Part shown: in pieces, positions 18,130 to 26,569 of the stretch
Position numbering within the stretch: the first letter of the stretch is position 1
Layout of the letters: every line of letters starts with the position of its first letter
Source: Glutamicibacter sp. PS
GTDB taxonomy: Bacteria > Actinomycetota > Actinomycetes > Actinomycetales > Micrococcaceae
Direction: 5' to 3'
Length of the DNA: 64,000 nucleotides
Assembly (NCBI GenBank): GCA_031317595.1
Contig: JANCMB010000001.1
Coordinates: 1,358,971 to 1,422,970 of the forward strand
Made by a program: the position numbers and the translations under genes
The notes under the pieces: model-generated
What the model was told of the DNA's origin: nothing
What the model saw: only the letters and a program-made list of their open reading frames with translations
The model's database searches: none

Positions 18130-18711
18130 TTACGCCTGCTCATTCAGTAGGGCGGACATCAAACTGTCCTGTAGCCAGGAGACCAGGTTGTAGACCAACG
18201 CCAGGTAGTCCTCTTGGGTCTGGACTTCGGCGGCGTCGAGCACCTGCCCGATACGTTCGGCATCGGCTTCATCCTCGATCTCCAGCCGGGTCGCCAACAC
18301 CAGGCGAACGTCGTTAAGCGCCTGGGCGAAGCGGGTGGCCTGAGCGGTATCGACAAAGTGCACCTTCTCGGATTCGAGCAGCAACTGCCCCTCGCGTAGC
18401 CGCCCGAGTTTTTCGCTGAGCAGGTCGGCCTCGGTCAGCCGACGAAATTCGGCCGCCAACTCGGGGTCTTGACTCGCGTCGGGGAGCAACCGGTGCACGG
18501 CCGGGTCGGAGGGAACCGGTAGCTGAGCGTCGCTTGGACGCATCCCCGTCAACGCGTAGAGCGGGTCCACCTCATCATCGAGGGCGTGGACCTCTTGGCG
18601 CCCGGTGAGCAGTTCGATCACGTCACCGAAGAGCTTGCCCAGCAGGGCACGTTCGGCCGAGGGCAGCGACCCGGCGATGCCGCGGGCGGTATATCTAAAG
18701 CCTGTGGCCAC
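18130..18711 (-). CDS. DUF2017 family protein
   Basis: The 193-residue acidic helical protein is encoded between clpS and murI, the usual place for DUF2017 in actinobacteria. Features are an N-terminal FRYTARGIAGSLPSAERALLGKLFGDVIELL, a central LYALTGMRPSDAQLPVPSDPAVHRLLPDA, and a C-terminal Asp/Glu-rich DVRLVLATRLEIEDEADAE helix. The function is unknown. Persistent linkage to clpS suggests a role in proteolysis or envelope maintenance, which is inference only. Confidence 0.85.
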   Translation of the reverse strand: MATGFRYTARGIAGSLPSAERALLGKLFGDVIELLTGRQEVHALDDEVDPLYALTGMRPSDAQLPVPSDPAVHRLLPDASQDPELAAEFRRLTEADLLSEKLGRLREGQLLLESEKVHFVDTAQATRFAQALNDVRLVLATRLEIEDEADAERIGQVLDAAEVQTQEDYLALVYNLVSWLQDSLMSALLNEQA

Positions 18712-18715
18712 GGGC

Positions 18716-19000
18716 CTAGACCTCCTGGGTCATGGTGGCCTGCAACCCGAAACCATGCATGGCATGCACGTCGGACTCGATCTTTTCCTTCGAACCGCTA
18801 CGCACCACGCAATGCCCGTCCTGATGCACGCACATCATCAGGTGTTCGGCCTTCTCCCGGGTAAAGCCGAAATAGGAACGGAACACATAGGACACGTAAC
18901 TCATCAGGTTCACCGGATCGTTCCACACGATCAGGCGCCAGGACTTTTCCTGCACCACCTGTGATTCGGTCTGTTCATACACGTCGGGCATTACGGTCAT
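18716..19000 (-). CDS. clpS: ATP-dependent Clp protease adaptor ClpS
   Basis: The 94-residue adaptor delivers N-degron substrates to ClpCP. The core NDPVNLMSYVSYVFRSYFGFTREKAEHLMMCVHQDGHCVVRSGSKEKIESDVHAMHGFGLQATM contains the N-D-P/T-V-N motif and the acidic substrate pocket. A second ATG at 18991 is also possible. It is first in the clpS-DUF2017-murI-MBL cluster and divergent from pncB. Confidence 0.95.
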   Translation of the reverse strand: MTVMPDVYEQTESQVVQEKSWRLIVWNDPVNLMSYVSYVFRSYFGFTREKAEHLMMCVHQDGHCVVRSGSKEKIESDVHAMHGFGLQATMTQEV

Positions 19001-19071
19001 AACTTCATTTTACGCTCCCACGGCCCCAATAAGCGTGCCGCAGCGCGCAATATCACCATCCGGGCCGTGAC

Positions 19072-19086
19072 GTTATACAGTAAAAC
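19072..19086. promoter_or_regulatory. 15-bp palindrome upstream of pncB, possible NAD/niacin operator
   Basis: GTTATACAGTAAAAC is a palindrome around its central A with one mismatched pair. It lies 36 bp upstream of the pncB ATG, in the clpS-pncB divergent gap, and overlaps a TATACA -10-like sequence. Niacin salvage genes are often repressed by NrtR or NiaR, but I cannot assign which factor would bind. Confidence 0.45.
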
Positions 19087-19121
19087 TCGATTCACCTACC
19101 TCCCACCTTTGGAGCGCCTCG

Positions 19122-20420
19122 ATGCTCACGAGCCTATTCACCGATCACTACGAGCTGACCATGTTGCAGGCGGCGCTGGCCTCGGGGGCCGCTCACCGCC
19201 CCAGCGTGTTCGAGGCTTTCGCCCGACGCCTGCCCGAGGGCCGCCGCTACGGAGTGGTGGCCGGCACCGGCCGCCTGCTCGAGGGATTGCGCGATTTCCA
19301 TTTCGACGACGAGTCGCTGCGCTTCCTCTCCGACACCAAGGTCGTGGACAAGGCCACCATCTCCTATCTGGAGAATTTCCGTTTCAGCGGCACCATCACC
19401 GGCTACGCCGAAGGTGAACTGTATTTCCCGAATTCGCCGGTGCTCACCGTGCAGTCCACCTTCGCCGAGGCCTGCGTGATCGAAACCTACCTGCTTTCGA
19501 TCCTGAACCACGATTCGGCGATCGCCTCGGCCGCCTCACGCATGATCGCCTCCGCCTCGGGACGCCCCTGCATTGAAATGGGCTCGCGTCGCACCCACGA
19601 GGAATCCGCCGTGGCCGCCGCCCGTGCCGCGGTGATTGCCGGGTTCAGCTCCACCTCCAATCTGGAGGCCGGCAGCCGCTATGGGCTGAAAACCCTGGGC
19701 ACCTCCGCGCACTCCTTCACGCTGCTACATGACACCGAGGCCGATGCCTTCGCCGCCCAGGTCGCCTCGCTGGGCCGCGGCACCACCTTGTTAGTGGATA
19801 CCTACGATGTGGAACGCGGGGTGCGCACCGCCGTCGAGGTCGCCGGTCCCGAGCTCGGCGCCGTCCGGCTCGACTCGGGCGATCTGGTGCAACAGGCCAC
19901 CTGGGTGCGTGAGTTGCTCGACGACCTAGGCAACTGGAACACCAAGATCACCGTGACGAGCGACCTGGACGAATACGCCATCGCCGCGTTGGCCAGCGCC
20001 CCGGTGGACGCCTACGGTGTGGGCACCGCACTGGTGACCGGGTCCGGGCACCCCACCGCGTCGATGGTCTACAAGCTGGTCGCGCGGCACGATGCGCAGG
20101 GTAACTGGGTGCCGGTCGCCAAGGCCGCCACCAATAAGGCCAGCGTCGGCGGGCGTAAGCGCGGCTTCCGCCAGCTCAATGAGCGCGGCCGTGCGGTGAC
20201 CGAAGTGGTCACCCTCAACGACGTGGACCCACAGGTCGATGCTCGGGCGCTCACCGTGCCGCTAGTGGTCGACGGGGAGATCGATGCCCGCTATGTGGGG
20301 GCCGAAGGCGTGCGCCTGGCGGCGCAACGGCACCACGACTCGATTCAGGAGCTACCGGGCGAGGCCAGGAAGCTCCAACGCGGCGAACCGGTAATTCCCA
20401 CCGAATTCATGGAAAACTAG
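19122..20420 (+). CDS. pncB: Nicotinate phosphoribosyltransferase
   Basis: The 432-residue enzyme converts nicotinate and PRPP to NaMN in the Preiss-Handler pathway. Evidence is the N-terminal TDHYELTMLQAAL motif, the MGSRRTHEESAVAAARAAVIAGFSSTSNLEA substrate loop, GTSAHSF with the phosphorylated histidine, and LVDTYDVERGV with VRLDSGDL for the phosphoribosyl site. GGAG lies seven bases upstream of the ATG. It is followed by the nicotinamidase gene, so the two form a nicotinamide-to-NaMN salvage unit. Confidence 0.96.
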   Translation: MLTSLFTDHYELTMLQAALASGAAHRPSVFEAFARRLPEGRRYGVVAGTGRLLEGLRDFHFDDESLRFLSDTKVVDKATISYLENFRFSGTITGYAEGELYFPNSPVLTVQSTFAEACVIETYLLSILNHDSAIASAASRMIASASGRPCIEMGSRRTHEESAVAAARAAVIAGFSSTSNLEAGSRYGLKTLGTSAHSFTLLHDTEADAFAAQVASLGRGTTLLVDTYDVERGVRTAVEVAGPELGAVRLDSGDLVQQATWVRELLDDLGNWNTKITVTSDLDEYAIAALASAPVDAYGVGTALVTGSGHPTASMVYKLVARHDAQGNWVPVAKAATNKASVGGRKRGFRQLNERGRAVTEVVTLNDVDPQVDARALTVPLVVDGEIDARYVGAEGVRLAAQRHHDSIQELPGEARKLQRGEPVIPTEFMEN

Positions 20421-20483
20421 CGCACACTGGTGCCCAGCACCGCTAGCCTGTAGCGTCACCATCGGCCCGAAGGGAGCCAAGAG

Positions 20484-21077
20484 ATGAGCAACGCCCTGAT
20501 CATCGTGGATGTGCAGCCGGACTTTTGCGAGAACGGCGCACTGCCGGTCACCGGTGGAGAAATGGTGGCCTCCGCCATCGCCTCGGACGTCGAATCCAGG
20601 CGCTCACACTATGCGGCGATCATCACCACCCAAGACTGGCATATCGACCCAGGAGAGCACTTCTCCTCCACCCCGGATTTTGTCGATTCGTGGCCGGTGC
20701 ACTGTGTTGCCGGCACCCCGGGTGCCGAACTGCACCCGGCGATCGCAGACCTTCCGGTAGATGCCCACTTCGCTAAGGGACGCTTCACCGCAGCCTACTC
20801 GGGATTCGAGGCCCGTGAAATGCTCGCCCAGGCTCCCAAGGACGACGAATCCGGGGCGCTCCTAGGCGACTGGTTGCGCGCGCACGGCATCACCTCGGTC
20901 GATGTGGTGGGGCTGGCCGCGGATCACTGCGTGCGCGCCACAGCCCTGGACGCCGCCTCGCAGGGCTTTCACACCACCGTGATCGCCCCGTTGACCGCGG
21001 CGGTCTCGCGGGAGCATATGCCGCATGTCCACGACGAACTACGCGCCGCGGGGGTCACCGTACTCACCCTCGGCTAA
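20484..21077 (+). CDS. pncA: Nicotinamidase
   Basis: The 197-residue isochorismatase-fold enzyme deamidates nicotinamide to nicotinate for pncB. The catalytic triad is D9 (VDVQPDF), K98 (FAKGRF) and C149 (AADHCVRATALDA). Likely metal ligands are D51, H53, H59 and H73 (TQDWHIDPGEHF; WPVHC). AGGGAG lies about eight bases upstream of the ATG. The gene is 63 bp behind pncB and ends in a strong terminator. Confidence 0.95.
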   Translation: MSNALIIVDVQPDFCENGALPVTGGEMVASAIASDVESRRSHYAAIITTQDWHIDPGEHFSSTPDFVDSWPVHCVAGTPGAELHPAIADLPVDAHFAKGRFTAAYSGFEAREMLAQAPKDDESGALLGDWLRAHGITSVDVVGLAADHCVRATALDAASQGFHTTVIAPLTAAVSREHMPHVHDELRAAGVTVLTLG

Positions 21078-21093
21078 CTCACCGCAAACCGCA

Positions 21094-21142
21094 GAGAACC
21101 GGCCCGGACGCACCCTGCAGGGGTGCGTCCGGGCCGGTTCTC
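21094..21142. terminator. Bidirectional terminator with 22-bp perfect arms
   Basis: The arms 21094-21115 and 21121-21142 are perfectly complementary (GAGAACCGGCCC.. / ..GGGCCGGTTCTC) around a 5-nt loop, between the convergent pncA and BCCT genes. Confidence 0.88.
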
Positions 21143-21169
21143 AGTGCAAAGGGCTGGATGAGCCTGCGA

Positions 21170-23110
21170 CTATTTTTCGCCCACGGTCAGCGAAGCGTCG
21201 CCGGAGGCGGTGTGCTCCGGATTCTGCTCATGTTCGTGCTGAATCTTGCCCGGCTGCAGGGTGCGGGTGATATCCCCCGGCTTGACTAGATCGATCTCCC
21301 CGGTGGCCTGCAGATACCACTCGGTCAATTGCGGGTCCTCGGTATGTAGCCCGGCCCCGGCTCCCTCTTCCTTATCCACCGCGGTGGCGTTGAAGACGAA
21401 GTCATCGCCGTAGTCCTCGATGCCACGGCGGATACCCTGGGCGATGGCCGCGTGGGCGAACTTGGCCCGCAGGATATAGGGGTCGGTGCGCAGATCCCGC
21501 CACCAGGCCACGATAATCCCCATCACCACGAAGGCGAAGGGCAGCGCCGAAACAACCATCAGCGACTGCAGGCCGCTGAGCCCCTCCTCACCACCGGCCA
21601 GCAGCAGCGAGGCGGCGGTCAAGCCCAACAACAGGCCCCACACCACGGTGACCCATCGCGAGGGTTCGGGCCGGCCACGCTGGGACATCGAGGCCATCAC
21701 GATCGAGGCCGAGTCGGCCGAGGTGATGAAGAAGACCACGATGGAGACCAGCGCGATAATGGACAGCACGGTACTACCGGGCAAGTTATCGAGCAGGGCG
21801 AAGAGCATGGCCTGCGGCGAACCGGCATCGCTGATGCTCTGACCGGTCATCTCCATCCACATCGACGTACCGCCGAAAATGGAGAACCAGAAGAAACACA
21901 CCAGGGCCGGGACAATGATGACCACGGTGACAAATTCACGCAGCGTGCGGCCGCGCGAAATCTTGGCGATAAACAGCCCGACGAACGGCGTCCAGGTCAC
22001 CCACCACGCCCAGTAGTAGGTAGTCCAGCCGCCCATAAACTCGGCGGCCTCGGGACTCTGATTCGGGTTGCGCATCAACATGGTAAACAAGTCGCCGAAG
22101 AAGGCGGCCATCCCTGCGGGCATGAAGTTCAATAGGTACAGCGTCGGGCCGACCAGGAAGATAAACAGCGCCAGCAGCCCGGCCAACACCATATTCAGAT
22201 TCGACAGCGCACGGATGCCGCGCTTGACCCCGGAGACGGCCGAGAGGATGAACATAACGGTCAGCAGGGTGATGGCACCAATGAGGAAGGCGTTGCCCAC
22301 CGGGCCGGCCCCGGTGACGACCTCGTAGCCGCGCCCGATCTGCAGCGCTCCGATACCCAGGGAGATCGCGGTGCCAAAGAGGGTGACGAGGATGGCAAAA
22401 ATATCGATGGTCGCCCCGATCGGACCATGGGTGCGACGCCCAAAAATCGGCTCGAAGATCGAAGAGATCAGCGGCGGGCGTCCACGACGGTAGGCGCTAT
22501 AGGCGATGGCCCCGCCCACCAGCGCGTAGTAGGCCCACGCGATCGGGCCCCAGTGCAGCATGGTTTGCGCCATAGCATCGTGCATGGCGTCCGGGGTTCC
22601 GGCCGTTGACTCGAAACCATAGGGCGGGTTCTGGAAATACACCAGCGGCTCGTAGGGACCATAGAACAGCAGACCAATGCCAATACCGGCCGAAAACAGC
22701 ATCGCCACCCACGAAACGGTGGAGAACTCGGGTTTTTCCTCATCCGCGCCCAGGCGGATCCCGCCGGTGCGTGAGTACCCGACGATGAGCATGAACACCG
22801 CGATGGCCACCGAGAGCAGCCCGAACATCCATCCAAAATTCGTGGTCACCCAGGACAGGGCGATCCCACCGACGCTGGAGACCGAGTCCGGGGCGAAGAC
22901 GGCCCAGAGAATGACCGCGAGGATCAGCGCCCCGGAGAGGGCAAAGACGAGCTTATTGGTCCGAAAGTCTTGGCGGGTCGATTCGACCCCGATTCCTGGG
23001 ATCAGGGCCGGGTGCACCAAGCCGGGTTGCGTAAATTCCTTGAGCAGCTTGCGCATCGGGGGGCGACTGCGCGCCGTGGCTTGCTCCTGGGGTTCGTTAT
23101 TCTCTGCCAT
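21170..23110 (-). CDS. BCCT-family carnitine/betaine/choline transporter
   Basis: The 646-residue protein has twelve predicted membrane helices and hydrophilic tails of about 50 residues N-terminal and 110 residues C-terminal. The Trp-rich segment GGWTTYYWAWWVTWTPFVGLFIAKISRGRTLREF is the BCCT signature in helix 8, and ISRGRTIREF-type continuation is intact. BCCT carriers move quaternary ammonium compounds with Na+ or H+ or by exchange. Its position 58 bp behind the carnitine-degradation genes on the same strand suggests L-carnitine uptake. The substrate is inferred from context. Confidence 0.9.
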   Translation of the reverse strand: MAENNEPQEQATARSRPPMRKLLKEFTQPGLVHPALIPGIGVESTRQDFRTNKLVFALSGALILAVILWAVFAPDSVSSVGGIALSWVTTNFGWMFGLLSVAIAVFMLIVGYSRTGGIRLGADEEKPEFSTVSWVAMLFSAGIGIGLLFYGPYEPLVYFQNPPYGFESTAGTPDAMHDAMAQTMLHWGPIAWAYYALVGGAIAYSAYRRGRPPLISSIFEPIFGRRTHGPIGATIDIFAILVTLFGTAISLGIGALQIGRGYEVVTGAGPVGNAFLIGAITLLTVMFILSAVSGVKRGIRALSNLNMVLAGLLALFIFLVGPTLYLLNFMPAGMAAFFGDLFTMLMRNPNQSPEAAEFMGGWTTYYWAWWVTWTPFVGLFIAKISRGRTLREFVTVVIIVPALVCFFWFSIFGGTSMWMEMTGQSISDAGSPQAMLFALLDNLPGSTVLSIIALVSIVVFFITSADSASIVMASMSQRGRPEPSRWVTVVWGLLLGLTAASLLLAGGEEGLSGLQSLMVVSALPFAFVVMGIIVAWWRDLRTDPYILRAKFAHAAIAQGIRRGIEDYGDDFVFNATAVDKEEGAGAGLHTEDPQLTEWYLQATGEIDLVKPGDITRTLQPGKIQHEHEQNPEHTASGDASLTVGEK

Positions 23111-23168
23111 ATCTGTTCACCTGAGTTCGCGTTCTGTCACTGAGCTAGCACCTTTGGGGACGGATCGA

Positions 23169-23624
23169 TCACCCGACCCGTCGACCACACCAGCTCGGCG
23201 GATCGGCCGCGGCCCGCCGCGCGGCATCTTGGGCGGCGTCCGGCAGGGCCACGCTCCGTCCCGACTGCTGCTCGACGTGGAGCCCGAGGATCTCCTCGGT
23301 GGCCACCAGCTCCTCGCCGCGATACATCTCATGGGCCAGGTGCACCTTCTTCTCCCCGTGTCCGGTCAGCACGGTGCGAACCGTGAGACTCTGGCCCAGG
23401 CTGACCTCCGCGAGGTAGCGCACATGCGCCTCCACGGTATACAGCGAACACCTCGTACGTTGCCGGTAGTCGGCGTCCAGCCCCAGTCGGTCCATCGCCG
23501 CATCGGTGGCAAAACCGAAGACCAGCACATAGTAGGCCTCGGACATATGGCCGTTGTAGTCGATCCACGACTCGTCGACGACGGTCGCATAATCGCTGAA
23601 GACGCTTTCGGATGCTAGGTTCAT
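23169..23624 (-). CDS. cdhB: Hot-dog thioesterase, probable betainyl-CoA thioesterase (CdhB-like)
   Basis: The 151-residue hot-dog enzyme carries the WIDYNGHMSEAYYVLVF motif with the catalytic-aspartate region of 4-hydroxybenzoyl-CoA thioesterases. Its ATG overlaps the stop of the dehydrogenase gene (ATGA at 23621-23624). In the characterised carnitine pathway CdhC forms betainyl-CoA and CdhB hydrolyses it to glycine betaine and CoA. In several Proteobacteria the thioesterase is fused to the dehydrogenase; here it is a separate protein. Specificity is inferred from the operon. Confidence 0.8.
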   Translation of the reverse strand: MNLASESVFSDYATVVDESWIDYNGHMSEAYYVLVFGFATDAAMDRLGLDADYRQRTRCSLYTVEAHVRYLAEVSLGQSLTVRTVLTGHGEKKVHLAHEMYRGEELVATEEILGLHVEQQSGRSVALPDAAQDAARRAAADPPSWCGRRVG

Positions 23625-24568
23625 CGCTGTCCCCCGGCCAGTTTGCGGATCGCCACGATCCCCGCGTCGCGTTCGGCGACCAGGTCGGCGAAGCTACGTT
23701 CCCCGGCGGCCAAGTCACAACCGGCCACCACGGCATCACGCAGCTGCCCGGTCAGTTCCGGGGCGAGCAACCGGGTCCACGGTGACTTCAGCGAGGGACC
23801 AAAATGATCAAGCATATGGGCCATGCCGCCCTCGCCACCGGCTAAGTGGAAGGTGAGCATCGGGCCGTGCATCGGCCAACGCAAGCCGGGACCGTCGGTG
23901 ATCGAACGGTCAATCTGCTCGACGGTCGCCTCGCCCTGATCAATCATGTGAAGCGCCTCGCGCCAGAGCGCCTCCTGTAGCCGGTTCGCGATGAACCCGG
24001 GCACCTCGCGCTCCATCAGGATCACCGACTTGCCGATCAGCTCGTAGAACTCCGCCGCCCAGCGCACGGCGGCCGGGTCGGTCAGCTCCCCGCCGACCAC
24101 CTCCACCAGCGGAATCAGGTACGGCGGGTTAAAGGGGTGCCCGACCACGAAACGCTCCGGATGCACCAGATTCACCGCCATCTCGGTCATCGGGTAGCCC
24201 GAGGTCGAGGAACCGATGACGACGTCGGGTGCGGTGAGCTCATCGAGCTCGGCGAAGAGCTCGCGTTTGAGTTGCAGATTCTCCGGGGCGGATTCCTGCA
24301 CGAACCCGGCATCGGCCACCGCCTCGGCGAGATCACGGTGCACCGTAAAGGCACTCTTGTCGGCACCTTCGACCATGTCGAGCTCGGCCAACGCCGGCCA
24401 GGCCGCGTCGATGAGTCGACCAAGTTTCTCCGCTGCATCTTCGGCCGGATCCCAGACCTTCACCCGGTAGCCGCGGGCCAGGAAGTATGCGGCCCAGCCG
24501 CCGCCGATGGTACCGGCACCGACGCAGGCGATGGTGTCGATGCTCGAGGCCGAACGTAGCGCGGTCAT
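23621..24568 (-). CDS. cdhA: L-carnitine dehydrogenase (3-hydroxyacyl-CoA dehydrogenase family, CdhA-like)
   Basis: The 315-residue NAD-dependent enzyme oxidises L-carnitine to 3-dehydrocarnitine. The Rossmann motif G17-A-G-T-I-G22 follows [62 protein letters not shown] is the family catalytic region with the conserved H-P-F-N-P-P, and [24 protein letters not shown] is the C-terminal dimer domain. An acyl-CoA-dehydrogenase role is less likely given the adjacent BKACE and thioesterase genes. It is ATGA-coupled on both sides. Confidence 0.85.
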   Translation of the reverse strand: MTALRSASSIDTIACVGAGTIGGGWAAYFLARGYRVKVWDPAEDAAEKLGRLIDAAWPALAELDMVEGADKSAFTVHRDLAEAVADAGFVQESAPENLQLKRELFAELDELTAPDVVIGSSTSGYPMTEMAVNLVHPERFVVGHPFNPPYLIPLVEVVGGELTDPAAVRWAAEFYELIGKSVILMEREVPGFIANRLQEALWREALHMIDQGEATVEQIDRSITDGPGLRWPMHGPMLTFHLAGGEGGMAHMLDHFGPSLKSPWTRLLAPELTGQLRDAVVAGCDLAAGERSFADLVAERDAGIVAIRKLAGGQR

Positions 24569-25470
24569 GAGGCGTCTCCGGTCGGGAGCTGTACCTTGAG
24601 GTTGAGGATCTCACGGGCCTCGGCCGGGGTGGCCACCTGCGCACCGAGGTTTTCGATGATGCTCACGGCCCGGTCGGTCAGCTGCGCATTGGTGGCCTTC
24701 ACTCCCTTGGACAGATACAGGTTATCTTCCAGCCCGACCCGCGCATGCCCACCGGCGAGTACGGATTGTGCGACCCAAGGCAATTGGTTGGCGCCAATGG
24801 CGAAAGAGGTAAATTCGGCCCCCTTGGGGAGCAATTGCACCATGGCTTGTAACAACCCTGCATCGACCGGCGCTCCATAAGGGATGCCCATGCACAGCTG
24901 GTACAGCGGCGGCGGATCGATCAGGCCCTCCTGCACCATCACGTTGGCGAACCACAGATTGCCGGTGTCGAAGATTTCAAGTTCCGGGCGCACACCCAAT
25001 TCCTGAATGCGGGCCGCACCCTCGCGCAACATATCTGGGGTGGAAACATAGAGATTACTCCCCTCGCCGAAGTTCAACGACCCACAGTCGAGGGTGCAGA
25101 TTTCGGGAAGCAATTGCTCCACATGCGGCAACCGCTCGAGGCCGCTGACCAGATCGGTGCCCGGAAGGTGCGTCGTGGGATGATGCGGGTCGATGACCAG
25201 ATCCCCGCCCATCCCGGCGGTCAGGTTCAACACCGGGTCAACCTCGGCGGCGCGGACCCGTTCGACGACCTCGCGGTAATACTCCACCTTGCGCGAGCCG
25301 AGCTTCGATTCCGGGTCACGGACGTGGATATGCACCACCGAGGCGCCGGCGCGGGCGGCGGCGATCGCGTCATTGGCGATCTCCTCCGGCGTGACCGGCA
25401 CGAATTCGCTTTTTCCGGTGGTGTCCCCTGCCCCGGTGACGGCACAGGTCAAAATGACTTTTCGGTTCAT
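24565..25470 (-). CDS. cdhC: BKACE-family 3-dehydrocarnitine cleavage enzyme (CdhC-like)
   Basis: The 301-residue TIM-barrel enzyme belongs to the beta-keto acid cleavage (BKACE, formerly DUF849) family. In carnitine degradation it reacts 3-dehydrocarnitine with acetyl-CoA to give acetoacetate and betainyl-CoA. The zinc ligands sit in [11 protein letters not shown] (H47, H49), and [25 protein letters not shown] is the family mid-region. [29 protein letters not shown] is the C-terminal signature. ATGA overlaps link it to the regulator upstream and the dehydrogenase downstream. Confidence 0.87.
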   Translation of the reverse strand: MNRKVILTCAVTGAGDTTGKSEFVPVTPEEIANDAIAAARAGASVVHIHVRDPESKLGSRKVEYYREVVERVRAAEVDPVLNLTAGMGGDLVIDPHHPTTHLPGTDLVSGLERLPHVEQLLPEICTLDCGSLNFGEGSNLYVSTPDMLREGAARIQELGVRPELEIFDTGNLWFANVMVQEGLIDPPPLYQLCMGIPYGAPVDAGLLQAMVQLLPKGAEFTSFAIGANQLPWVAQSVLAGGHARVGLEDNLYLSKGVKATNAQLTDRAVSIIENLGAQVATPAEAREILNLKVQLPTGDAS

Positions 25471-26405
25471 GGTTCGGCTCCATTCCGCAAGGAGGTCGGC
25501 AAATGGTGGTCGGTGGGTAAGGAGGTCGTCCAGCGCGCTTCGGCTCGTGAGCCTTGCACGGCAAGGCAGCGGCGTAAGTAGTCCTGCAGTCCGCGAGCCA
25601 TGGCCGGAGCCTCGATCACATGGGTCAGCACCTTGATGCCATAGCCATCAACCAGCGAGGTCAGTTCGGTGGCCATGGCTTCGGCGTCCCCGGCCCGGAA
25701 CAGTCCTTGCCGTTGCCCGTCCTCGATGGTGCTGCGCACGGTAGCGACCCACCGCGCATAGCTCTCGAGATATGCCGGGTTACGTCGCCCATCCACGGTG
25801 ATCTTGTTCCAGGTCTGCAACCAGATGGACCATTCCATTTCGGCGGTGTGCCCATCGGGAGACTGCAGTTCGAGCAATCGGGTCAGCCGCTCGGCCGGGT
25901 CGCTGACATCACTCAGCCAGGCAACCTGCCGGTCGTAGGCCAGCTTGACCGAGTACGCCATGGCCGCGGTGTGAAGATCCTGCTTGGTCGGGAAATAATA
26001 GTGCACGGTCGCGCTCGATACCCCGGCTTCGGCGGCGATATCGACGATCCGCACCGACTCGAAACCCTGCTCGGCGAAAAGGCGCCAGGCCGCTTCGGTG
26101 ATTTTGCGATGCTTTAACTTCTGATCAGCCGAGCGCGAGGGATGCCCGGAACTGGGCGTCGCCGGCGGATCCGCGGAGACGGCCGAGGATTGCTCGCCCA
26201 TAATCCAGCTGACCGTCACTCCGGTGGCCATCGCCAGACGCAACAGCTCGTCGGCCGTAAAGCGTCGCAGTCCCTTGAGTGACTTAGATAGCTTGGTTTC
26301 TTCGATATCCGCCTGCGTGGCGATGTCACGTTGCGAGCTTCCGCTCTTCTTGATGGCAAGGCGCACTCGGTCGGCGAGCGCACTACCGGTCAACGTCGTT
26401 GGCAT
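25467..26405 (-). CDS. Dual-domain XRE-TetR transcriptional regulator of the carnitine operon
   Basis: The protein (312 residues from the ATG at 26403-26405) has two DNA-binding domains. An XRE/Cro-type helix-turn-helix covers about residues 8-70 ([41 protein letters not shown]). After a Ser/Pro-rich linker (71-95) comes a TetR helix-turn-helix at about 99-145 ([43 protein letters not shown]) and a BetI-like ligand domain. It is the first gene of the operon, its stop overlapping the cdhC ATG, so autoregulation is expected. A GTG/ATG-initiated extension to 26441 would run into the operator and is less likely. Confidence 0.85.
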   Translation of the reverse strand: MPTTLTGSALADRVRLAIKKSGSSQRDIATQADIEETKLSKSLKGLRRFTADELLRLAMATGVTVSWIMGEQSSAVSADPPATPSSGHPSRSADQKLKHRKITEAAWRLFAEQGFESVRIVDIAAEAGVSSATVHYYFPTKQDLHTAAMAYSVKLAYDRQVAWLSDVSDPAERLTRLLELQSPDGHTAEMEWSIWLQTWNKITVDGRRNPAYLESYARWVATVRSTIEDGQRQGLFRAGDAEAMATELTSLVDGYGIKVLTHVIEAPAMARGLQDYLRRCLAVQGSRAEARWTTSLPTDHHLPTSLRNGAEP

Positions 26406-26434
26406 GACAGCCAGCCTAGGCGCGGTTCGCGCAG

Positions 26435-26471
26435 ATCGCAAGTTTTTTGATGCTTAGTCAAAAATTGCGAT
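26435..26471. promoter_or_regulatory. 37-bp nested inverted repeat, predicted operator of the carnitine operon
   Basis: The outer arms ATCGCAA (26435-26441) and TTGCGAT (26465-26471) enclose the inner arms TTTTTGA (26444-26450) and TCAAAAA (26458-26464) around a 7-bp centre. On the minus strand it includes TTGACT, a good -35 element, so a bound repressor would block RNA polymerase. Two arm sets fit a regulator with two DNA-binding domains. Confidence 0.65.
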
Positions 26472-26516
26472 TTTGTGAGGCCGATCGCAGGCCCATTGAG
26501 TCGTTAACGCAGAACA

Positions 26517-26551
26517 CCCCCGAAGGCGACCGGTTCGGTCACCTTCGGGGG
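26517..26551 (-). terminator. Terminator of the helicase gene
   Basis: The arms CCCCCGAAGG and CCTTCGGGGG continue inward as GACCG/CGGTC with one mismatch, forming a stem of about 16 bp just after the helicase stop at 26570. It also separates the helicase from the carnitine operon promoter. Confidence 0.8.
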
Positions 26552-26569
26552 CATTCTGATGCGGGCTGA

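Noticed and set aside
23621-24568. Fatty-acid beta-oxidation 3-hydroxyacyl-CoA dehydrogenase
   Set aside because: The neighbours (BKACE enzyme, hot-dog thioesterase, BCCT carrier) fit carnitine dehydrogenase better; no other beta-oxidation genes are present.
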